The notes under the pieces are model-generated. The model was given only the letters and a program-made list of their open reading frames with translations, was not told the origin of the DNA and did not search any database. A DNA stretch of 37,134 nucleotides from Acidobacteriota bacterium (GTDB lineage: Bacteria > Acidobacteriota > Terriglobia > Acidiferrales > UBA7541). The position numbers were made by a program, and so were the translations under genes. Shown here piece after piece: positions 23,266-29,261 of the stretch; the stretch's first letter is position 1, and each line of letters opens with the position of its first letter. Location of the stretch: positions 1-37,134 of the forward strand of contig QHZB01000190.1 in the NCBI GenBank assembly GCA_003224525.1, given 5' to 3'.

Positions 23266-23946
23266 ATGGGAACTATGGGACTTGCGCTGCCTTGGAAGGC
23301 TAGAATCTCTTCTACGCCGCGCGAACGGGGGACGCGAGTGGAACCTTCCGAGCACTTTGCCGGTGGCCACCACCCGGCGGTCGTGGATGCGCCGAGTGAG
23401 GATGCCGCACTGGCCGCTGCCTGCCGGTCCGGTGATCTGCGCGCCTACGAGCGTCTGTATGCCATGCATGGTGCACGCATGAAGAACCTGGCGCGGAATG
23501 TTCTTGGCAATCCCATCGACGCCGAAGACGCCGTGCAGGAGACATTTCTGAAAGTGCATCGCAGCATCGCCAGCTTTCGCGGCCAATCGAGTTTCATCAC
23601 CTGGACTTACCGGATCCTGATCAACACCTGCTACGACGCGCGGCGCAGCCGGCTGCGCAAAAAAGAAGTCGCGAACGAAGATTCCGAGGAGACGCCGCGC
23701 CATGAACCACGCGCGCCTGGAGCGCACCCTGCTCTCCGCATGGCGCTGGAGCGCGCGCTCGCCAAGCTCACGCAACACCAGCGCGATGTTTTTCTCTTGT
23801 ACGAGGTCGAGGGTTTCCGCCATGCGGAGATCGCCGGGATGCTGGAATTGACCGAAACGGCCTCGAAGAACACGCTTTTTCAGGCGAAGAAGAATCTTCG
23901 CCTGATGCTTGAACCTCCGCGCAGCAGCGCTGCGGAGGCACGGTGA
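23266..23946 (+). CDS. ECF RNA polymerase sigma factor
   Basis: The 226-residue protein has both conserved sigma regions and no others. Region 2 runs about 55-125 (LRAYERLYAMHGARMKNLAR, DAEDAVQETFLKVHRS, SSFITWTYRILINTCYDARR). Region 4 runs about 165-215 (ALERALAKLTQHQRDVFLLY, FRHAEIAGMLELTETASKNTLFQAKKNLR). It would redirect RNA polymerase to envelope-stress promoters on release from its anti-sigma partner. ATG 23266 has AGGAG 7 nt upstream; GTG 23338 is a shorter alternative that fits better if the promoter at 23222 is real. Its stop overlaps the anti-sigma GTG. Confidence 0.93.
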   Translation: MGTMGLALPWKARISSTPRERGTRVEPSEHFAGGHHPAVVDAPSEDAALAAACRSGDLRAYERLYAMHGARMKNLARNVLGNPIDAEDAVQETFLKVHRSIASFRGQSSFITWTYRILINTCYDARRSRLRKKEVANEDSEETPRHEPRAPGAHPALRMALERALAKLTQHQRDVFLLYEVEGFRHAEIAGMLELTETASKNTLFQAKKNLRLMLEPPRSSAAEAR

Positions 23947-24614
23947 AAAACATGAACGTCACCTGCAACGATCGCGATCGGATTTTCGAAGATGGCACGC
24001 TCGCCGAATGGGCGGCGCTGGAAGCACACGCAACCACCTGCCCGCCCTGCGCGGAAGAGCTTGGTGCCTGGAAATCGCTGAGCTTTGCCGCACAAGAGCT
24101 ACGCGACTATACCGAAAGCCCTGCACTCTGGCCGCGCATTGAACGCGCCCTTGCCGAGGAGGCAGAGCGGAAGACCCTGCGAGCCGAGCGCCGGGGCTGG
24201 TTTTCCTTCTTCCGAAATATTCCGATTGGATGGCAGACTGTGGCGGCTAGCGCTTTCGTTCTGGTTCTGACGATCTCTGCGGGTTGGTTCTACCTGCATC
24301 CGCCTAGGAATGGGCAACCAGGAGACCAATCGCTTCTGAAGAGCAAGGCTCTCAAGGAAGTCGAGAGTGCGGAAACCACCTACGTGCAGGCCATCGACAA
24401 GCTCGCGGCGGAGGCCAAGCGGCAACTCGACAATCCTGCAACGCCGCTGCTTGCCAACTATCACGAGAAATTGCTGGTACTGGATAGCGCGATCGCCGAC
24501 CTGCGCGCGCAAGCAGGAATGAATCCCTCGAATGCGCAACTGCGCCAGCAGTTGCTTGCCATGTATCAAGAGAAGCAGCACACCCTTGAGGAAGTCTTGG
24601 AGACTAAACAATAA
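23943..24614 (+). CDS. Membrane-bound zinc-finger anti-sigma factor
   Basis: This 223-residue protein begins at a GTG overlapping the sigma stop (ATG 23952 is an alternative). The N-terminal cytoplasmic domain has the ZAS motif His29-x3-Cys33-x2-Cys36 in EAHATTCPPC. A single transmembrane helix follows (about 97-117, TVAASAFVLVLTISAGWFYL). The periplasmic part is about 100 residues and strongly helical, probably coiled coil (SAETTYVQAIDKLAAEAKRQ, YHEKLLVLDSAIADLRAQAG, LLAMYQEKQHTLEEVLETK). Coupling to the sigma gene makes it that factor's cognate inhibitor. The stop TAA overlaps the next ATG by one base. Confidence 0.9.
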   Translation: MKNMNVTCNDRDRIFEDGTLAEWAALEAHATTCPPCAEELGAWKSLSFAAQELRDYTESPALWPRIERALAEEAERKTLRAERRGWFSFFRNIPIGWQTVAASAFVLVLTISAGWFYLHPPRNGQPGDQSLLKSKALKEVESAETTYVQAIDKLAAEAKRQLDNPATPLLANYHEKLLVLDSAIADLRAQAGMNPSNAQLRQQLLAMYQEKQHTLEEVLETKQ

Positions 24615-26263
24615 TGATTCGCAATCTAAGCGTTTTCCGGAGAGAGCCGTTGCGTCTGGCAGCAGTTGCGGGACTGCTCTCCCAGATGCTGCTCTTCACG
24701 GCCAAGCCCATAACCGCCGCAAGTCCCGCGCAGGAACAAGTGTCGAAGGATTTTCAGCAGACGGTGACACTCGGCGCCGGCCAGTCCGTGCGCGTCGATC
24801 ACAAGTTCGGTAGCGTCAGGCTCCACGGTGAGTCCGGCCGCGACGTCAAGATTTCTGCCACAATCCGCGCGCAGGCCAGCTCGCGCGAGGAAGCAGAATC
24901 CTTCGCGCAAAAAATCAAGATCGAGGTGCAGCAGACCGGCGAAGGGGTCCGCATCAAGACGATCTATCCAGAGGAAGAGAAAAAATGGTTTCACTCCAGC
25001 AAGAACTCTTCATGGTCTGTCAGTTATGACATTGGGATGCCATCCGACGCCCCGATTACCGTGCGAAACAGTTTCGGGAGTGTTGATGTAGCAGGAATTC
25101 ACGGGGCCGCAGATGTTGAGAACGGCTACGGCACGCTCACCGCCCGTGACACCGGTGCCGGCCGGTGGAACAATGCCTTTGGGAGCATCGACCTCACTGG
25201 GGCCGGCGGAAATGTCTCCGTGAGCGACAACAACGGCTCCGTGCGGGTGTCTGACGTAAAGGGCACTCTCGAAGTACGCAATCGTTTTGGCAGCGTCACC
25301 ACACGAAGCATTCAGGGCGCGGTGACCATTACGGGCGGCAATGGCGCGGTTGCTTTGACGGATGCCGCCTCCGCAAACATCACAACTTCGTTTGGGAGCG
25401 TCGACGCACGGAATATTCGCGGCGATCTTTCTGTGCGCGACAACAACGGAAACGTCGAGATTTCCAACGTTGGCGGCGCCACCGACATCACGGACAGTTT
25501 TGGCAACGTCAGTTTTAGCGATGTACATGGCCGCGTGAATTGCACCACAAACAATGGCCGGGTCAAGGGCAGCTCGGTGACGGGGGGCTCCGTGACCATT
25601 CGCGATTCCTTCGGCAACATTGAGCTGGACACCATCAGCGGTGCTGTAGACGCCGAAACCTCCAATGGAAGAATCACGGTGCGCGACGCACGCGGGAGCG
25701 TCACGCTAAAGTCCTCCTTTGGCGCCATCGAAGCTTCGAACGTTCCGAAGGGAATTCGCGCCATCACGGGGAACGGGGGCATCACGCTCACCGACATCGG
25801 CGGAGATACTTTTGCCAAGACCAGTTTCGGAAGTGTTTCAACGGAACGGATCAACGGCAATCTGACGGTGGAGAACAGCAACGGCTCGGTCACAGCAAGA
25901 AGCGTGACGGGCGACGCCGGCGTGAGGACCTCTTTTGCGGGAGTCACACTGGAAACGGTTGGCGGGCGGATTACGGTCGACAATCAGAACGGAGCGATCT
26001 CAGTCACGGCCGTGCGTCCGGCCAGCGGTTGCCGCGACATTTCGCTCAAGACATCGTTCTCATCCATCCGCGTGCGCGTTCCCGAGGGCTTGGGCTACAA
26101 CCTCACAGCAAGGACTTCTTTCGGCCGGATTTCCTCCGAATTGCCGGTCACTTCGACGGGCAGCATCGGTGGCGATACACTGAACGGCACCATCGGCTCG
26201 GGCGGCTGCCAGCTTCAACTCACTGATTCCAACGGAAGCATCGAAATCGCAAAAGCTCCCTGA
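24614..26263 (+). CDS. Secreted DUF4097-family beta-solenoid protein
   Basis: The 549-residue protein has a signal peptide (to about residue 36). It consists mostly of DUF4097-type repeats of about 20 residues that alternate between a SFGSV/SFGNI type and an NNGSV/NGRI type, giving a 40-residue super-repeat running from about residue 150 to 470. A right-handed beta-helix or solenoid at the cell surface or in the periplasm is likely. The last part contains two Cys residues (RPASGCRDISL and GSGGCQLQL) that could form a disulfide. The one-base overlap with the anti-sigma stop puts it in the sigma operon, so it may be its chief target or sensor. DUF4097 has no established biochemical role. Confidence 0.88.
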   Translation: MIRNLSVFRREPLRLAAVAGLLSQMLLFTAKPITAASPAQEQVSKDFQQTVTLGAGQSVRVDHKFGSVRLHGESGRDVKISATIRAQASSREEAESFAQKIKIEVQQTGEGVRIKTIYPEEEKKWFHSSKNSSWSVSYDIGMPSDAPITVRNSFGSVDVAGIHGAADVENGYGTLTARDTGAGRWNNAFGSIDLTGAGGNVSVSDNNGSVRVSDVKGTLEVRNRFGSVTTRSIQGAVTITGGNGAVALTDAASANITTSFGSVDARNIRGDLSVRDNNGNVEISNVGGATDITDSFGNVSFSDVHGRVNCTTNNGRVKGSSVTGGSVTIRDSFGNIELDTISGAVDAETSNGRITVRDARGSVTLKSSFGAIEASNVPKGIRAITGNGGITLTDIGGDTFAKTSFGSVSTERINGNLTVENSNGSVTARSVTGDAGVRTSFAGVTLETVGGRITVDNQNGAISVTAVRPASGCRDISLKTSFSSIRVRVPEGLGYNLTARTSFGRISSELPVTSTGSIGGDTLNGTIGSGGCQLQLTDSNGSIEIAKAP

Positions 26264-26275
26264 TCGTGCGTCCCG

Positions 26276-26749
26276 TTATTTTGCGGCCCGCCGCGCTCGA
26301 TCCATCGCGAACGCTTTCTTCAGGACGCGTGTCGCAGTCTCCGTCAGATGAAATCGGGTAAGTTCCTCTTCGCGCGCGAAAGCGACATCGGTTACATCAC
26401 TCCCTGCGCGGGGATCGCCGCCGATTCGTTCGCAAAGATAATCCGCAATGACGAAGTGAAATCGCGGTCTGCGTTTGACGTCAGCGCCAGCTGACCCATC
26501 CTCCAGGTAAACACGGTCGAATAGCTCGATCAGCTCAAGGACGCGAACCTCGATTCCGGTTTCTTCCAGCAATTCGCGAGCAACCCCTTCTTCCAAACTC
26601 TCACCGAGCTCCAGTGTGCCGCCCGGAATTGACCATTCACCAAGCAACGGCTCGCTGCCGCGGCGGATCAGCAGCGTGCGGCCCTGATCGATAATCACGC
26701 CGCCGATACCGACGACTGGCCGGTCGGGGTATTCTCTGGAAGTGGTCAT
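26276..26749 (-). CDS. Nudix hydrolase
   Basis: The 157-residue protein carries a complete Nudix box, G-x5-E-x7-RE-L-x-EE-x-G-I, from Gly44 to Ile66 (GTLELGESLEEGVARELLEE then TGI). Such enzymes hydrolyse nucleoside diphosphates linked to another group, typically ADP-ribose, NADH or oxidised nucleotides; the substrate here is unknown. The N-terminus PVVGIGGVIIDQGRTLLIRRG fits ADP-ribose pyrophosphatase-like relatives. The stop lies 12 bp from the end of the convergent DUF4097 gene. Confidence 0.93.
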   Translation of the reverse strand: MTTSREYPDRPVVGIGGVIIDQGRTLLIRRGSEPLLGEWSIPGGTLELGESLEEGVARELLEETGIEVRVLELIELFDRVYLEDGSAGADVKRRPRFHFVIADYLCERIGGDPRAGSDVTDVAFAREEELTRFHLTETATRVLKKAFAMDRARRAAK

Positions 26750-26810
26750 TCAAAAGGTCCTTCTGCACATGATGCGATGACGTTCAAAGCAGTGCCGGCA
26801 CGCACGGGAG

Positions 26811-26837
26811 TTGACTTCACGCGTCGCGGTATATAAT
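26811..26837 (+). promoter_or_regulatory. Promoter candidate of the LysW-like gene
   Basis: TTGACT at 26811-26816 and a perfect TATAAT at 26832-26837 are separated by 15 bp, which is short. The -10 element is strong. Transcription would start near 26844, immediately before the hairpin at 26847-26876. Confidence 0.5.
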
Positions 26838-26846
26838 ACGCTGCAC

Positions 26847-26876
26847 AGTGGCGGGCACGATCCTCGTACCCCCACT
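26847..26876 (+). promoter_or_regulatory. 5'-leader hairpin of the LysW-like gene
   Basis: A 30-nt stem-loop: AGTGG pairs with CCACT, then (after a bulged C) GGG with CCC, a C:A mismatch, and ACGA with TCGT around a TCC loop. It would sit at or within a few bases of the 5' end of the mRNA, about 30 nt before the GTG. No T-run follows, so it is not a terminator. A role in mRNA stability or translational control is inferred. Confidence 0.55.
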
Positions 26877-26905
26877 TTGCAAACGACAATACGGAGGGTG
26901 GAGCC

Positions 26906-27154
26906 GTGATCCGTTGCCCTGAATGTTCCGCCGAAATCGATGTCGACGAAGACGAAGTCGAAGAAGGCGAGATCCTGAGTTGTCCCGAGTGCGAATCCGA
27001 ACTCGAAGTCTCGCAGACCCATCCCGTCCACCTGAATCTCATCGCCGATGATTCGGACGAAGAGGACGACGAGGAAGATGAAGGCAAGACTGGAGAAAAT
27101 GGCGACCTCATCGACGACGATGACGAGGACGACGAAGAAGAAGACGAGGAGTAA
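26906..27154 (+). CDS. LysW-like zinc-ribbon protein with acidic tail
   Basis: This 82-residue protein begins with GTG, with GGAGG upstream. The first 35 residues are a zinc ribbon with CxxC pairs Cys4/Cys7 and Cys26/Cys29, and the spacing and IxV...GEILSCPECESELEV segment closely match LysW, the amino-group carrier protein of alpha-aminoadipate lysine and some arginine pathways. Canonical LysW ends in EDWGE, its terminal Glu carrying the substrate. Here the ribbon leads into an acidic tail (residues about 49-82) made largely of Asp and Glu and ending EDEE, so carrier function is uncertain. No lysX, lysY or lysZ gene adjoins it. It could instead be an acidic chaperone-like or DNA-mimic protein. 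Confidence 0.8.
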   Translation: MIRCPECSAEIDVDEDEVEEGEILSCPECESELEVSQTHPVHLNLIADDSDEEDDEEDEGKTGENGDLIDDDDEDDEEEDEE

Positions 27155-27225
27155 CAGGCACGCCCCACCCCGCCTGGCATCCTCCAGTGCTCGTGCCACC
27201 ATCTAAGTTTCGAAGGAGCAACCTA

Positions 27226-27681
27226 ATGCGACGCGCGCAGTGGATGACGATTCTCTGCACGGCGGCGCTTGTCGCTTCGTTCAGTGCGGCATTTGGACGG
27301 GCCCAGGACCCTGTGCCACCGCTGCCTGGGACCGCCGCCAGTCCGCAAGCTCCTGCGGTCACGCCGAGTAAACCGGCCAGGAAAAAATACAGCCACGCAA
27401 ATGATTTCTTGATTCGCGGAACCGTCTTTACGGACAAAGCCCTTTCCTTTCCGGGCGTGCAGCTTCGCATCCGGCGGGCAGGAGAGAAGAAATTCCGCTG
27501 GGAGAGCTACACGAACTCGCGCGGTGAATTTGCAGTCCGTGTGCCTCAGGGCTCAGACTATGAGATGGTGGTTCGCGCAAAGGGTTTCGCGGAACAGGCG
27601 CGGACCATCGATGCGAAAACCGGCGGGAACGAGGAAAGCATGGTGTTCCGAATGCAGCCGACTGCAGGAGGCAAAGGATGA
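27226..27681 (+). CDS. Secreted carboxypeptidase-regulatory-like protein A
   Basis: The 151-residue protein has a signal peptide (about 1-27, ending FGRAQ), a Pro/Ala-rich linker, then a single beta-sandwich repeat of the carboxypeptidase regulatory (CarboxypepD_reg) type: DFLIRGTVFTDKALSFPGVQ, SYTNSRGEFAVRVPQGSDYE and VVRAKGFAEQARTID. Such domains are found at the N-termini of TonB-dependent receptors; here it stands alone. ATG 27226 has AAGGAG 8 nt upstream. Its stop overlaps the start of the next gene as ATGA. Confidence 0.82.
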   Translation: MRRAQWMTILCTAALVASFSAAFGRAQDPVPPLPGTAASPQAPAVTPSKPARKKYSHANDFLIRGTVFTDKALSFPGVQLRIRRAGEKKFRWESYTNSRGEFAVRVPQGSDYEMVVRAKGFAEQARTIDAKTGGNEESMVFRMQPTAGGKG

Positions 27682-28040
27682 ACGTGCAGCGGCGCATTTG
27701 CGGTCTAGTAACGGTTCTCTTGCTCTTTGCAGCCGTTGGTGTGGCTCAGGACAAGAAGCGCGAAGCTCAGCTCCGCACGGTGCGCGGCGTGGTGGCAGAC
27801 AAGTCCGATAGCCCACTTTCCGGCAGCGTGGTTTTTCTGAAAAACGTGCGCACCAATTCCGTCCGCAGCAGCTATACCGATGACACCGGCAACTACCGTT
27901 TCAGCGGCCTGGATCCCAATGCCGATTACGAATTGCATGCGGAAAAAGAAGGCGCCAAATCCCCAACCCGTACGGTCTCCAGCTTCGACAGTCGCAAGGA
28001 CATCGTTCTGAATCTCAAAATCGACAAGAAAAAGAGCTGA
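27678..28040 (+). CDS. Secreted carboxypeptidase-regulatory-like protein B
   Basis: The 120-residue protein is probably a paralogue of the preceding gene. It has a signal peptide (to about residue 23, GVAQ), then one regulatory-type beta-sandwich: TVRGVVADKSDSPLSGSVVF, SSYTDDTGNYRFSGLDPNAD and a C-terminal strand LNLKIDKKK. The ATGA overlap with its partner implies cotranslation. Function is unknown. An adhesin, periplasmic binding or folding role is possible. Confidence 0.82.
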   Translation: MNVQRRICGLVTVLLLFAAVGVAQDKKREAQLRTVRGVVADKSDSPLSGSVVFLKNVRTNSVRSSYTDDTGNYRFSGLDPNADYELHAEKEGAKSPTRTVSSFDSRKDIVLNLKIDKKKS

Positions 28041-28265
28041 CCTTAGTTTCCTGCCCTCGGGCGAGCTATCTTTGCCGGCTGCCCGGCAGTGCTCGCGCGG
28101 TGCCGAAACCATCAGTGACTGAGGCGAAGTCCTGCTTTTAGCTCGCGTGAGGGTAAAACCCTTTCTCCATCCAGCGAATCTAAGTTGGGACCTAGCATTA
28201 TGGAAACGGGGTCATCCCTTTTGCTACTGGAATGCAAGTCTCCAGGGAGATAATTGGAGTTATCT

Positions 28266-29072
28266 ATGGTCAGCCAAAATGGGATGCAGCGTCTCCTGGT
28301 GCTTTCAGGTCTGATCGGACTAATGATCGTCGTTGCGCCGGCGTTGGCGCAACCGCAAGAATTCCAGCAGCCCGCCCCGGTTCCCTCGAATCCGCAAACA
28401 ACGGACAAGAAGGTCGGCAAGGATGATAAAGACAGACAGCGCGGGACGGTTGGGAAGAGCAAACTCGAGAAAGATACAGGAACCGTCAACGATCGCATCT
28501 TCGAGGTTCTGCCCAACTATGGGACAGTCGAAAACGCCAAAGAGCTTCCGCCGCTCACAACCGGCCAGAAATTCAGGTTGGCGACCGCCGGCGTTTTCGA
28601 TTGGGGGGCTTATCCCTTCAACGGCATCCTCTCGGGAATCGCCCAGGCAAAGAATGATCCGAAAGAGTGGGGACAAGGATGGGACGCCTATGGGAAACGT
28701 TATGGCGCATCCTTCGCCGACAACAGCATCGGCACCTATATGACGACGGCGATCTTCCCCAGCTTGCTCCATGAAGATCCGCGGTACTACCAGTTGGGAA
28801 ACGGGCGCTTTGCTCACCGGGCCTACCATGCTATCAACCGGCTCTTTGTCGTTCGGACCGATTCAGGACGCGAACGCTTCAACTTCTCGGAATCGGCGGG
28901 CAATGCAGCGGCAGCGGCGATCTCCAATGCCTACCATGTTCCGGAGGATCGCACGGCCTCACGAAACGCCACTACATTTGCCTTTCTGATTCTGTATGAC
29001 GGCCTGGACAACGAATTAAAAGAATTCTGGCCGGATATTCGCCGCAAAGTGTTTCATAAGAATACGCCGTAA
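28266..29072 (+). CDS. Secreted protein of unknown function, found beside a TonB-dependent receptor
   Basis: The 268-residue protein starts at ATG 28266 with GGAG 10 nt upstream; an earlier TTG is possible. A signal peptide ends near VAPALAQ. A Lys/Asp-rich linker (about 40-60) precedes a conserved region with the motifs FDWGAYPFNGILSGIAQA, LLHEDPRYYQLG, NFSESAGNAAAAAISNAYH and a C-terminal IRRKVFHKN. I recognise these motifs from acidobacterial hypothetical proteins but know of no function. It is probably periplasmic or outer-membrane associated. A fossil of the same C-terminus occurs at 31976-32020. Confidence 0.8.
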   Translation: MVSQNGMQRLLVLSGLIGLMIVVAPALAQPQEFQQPAPVPSNPQTTDKKVGKDDKDRQRGTVGKSKLEKDTGTVNDRIFEVLPNYGTVENAKELPPLTTGQKFRLATAGVFDWGAYPFNGILSGIAQAKNDPKEWGQGWDAYGKRYGASFADNSIGTYMTTAIFPSLLHEDPRYYQLGNGRFAHRAYHAINRLFVVRTDSGRERFNFSESAGNAAAAAISNAYHVPEDRTASRNATTFAFLILYDGLDNELKEFWPDIRRKVFHKNTP

Positions 29073-29261
29073 TTCGGCTCGACTTGCAGTCAGCAAGAGG
29101 GTTTGCGCAGTATTGGCGCACTAGTAGGTCATTCGGCACAAGGGCGAAACCGTAACGCAACTCCCGGAGGGCTTCGGGGTTTGAATCATCAGTCGAGGGT
29201 GGAAAAAGAGTCTTCGCCCGAGAACTTCTTTTTTCGGCTTCGGAGACTGACCGCAACCATA

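Noticed and set aside
25312-25983. Minus-strand frame opposite the DUF4097 gene
   Set aside because: Its repetitive Ser/Thr/Pro/Leu text simply mirrors the 20-residue repeats of the real gene.
2507-27154. An arginine pathway that uses the LysW-like protein as carrier
   Set aside because: The arg genes look like standard acetylated-route enzymes, no argX/lysX ligase is in the window, and the LysW-like protein is 22 kb away with a non-canonical tail.
26746-27202. Two minus-strand frames, one beginning with a poly-Ser run, opposite the LysW-like gene
   Set aside because: The low-complexity text is the complement of the GAC/GAA-rich acidic tail. No start signal or domain is present.
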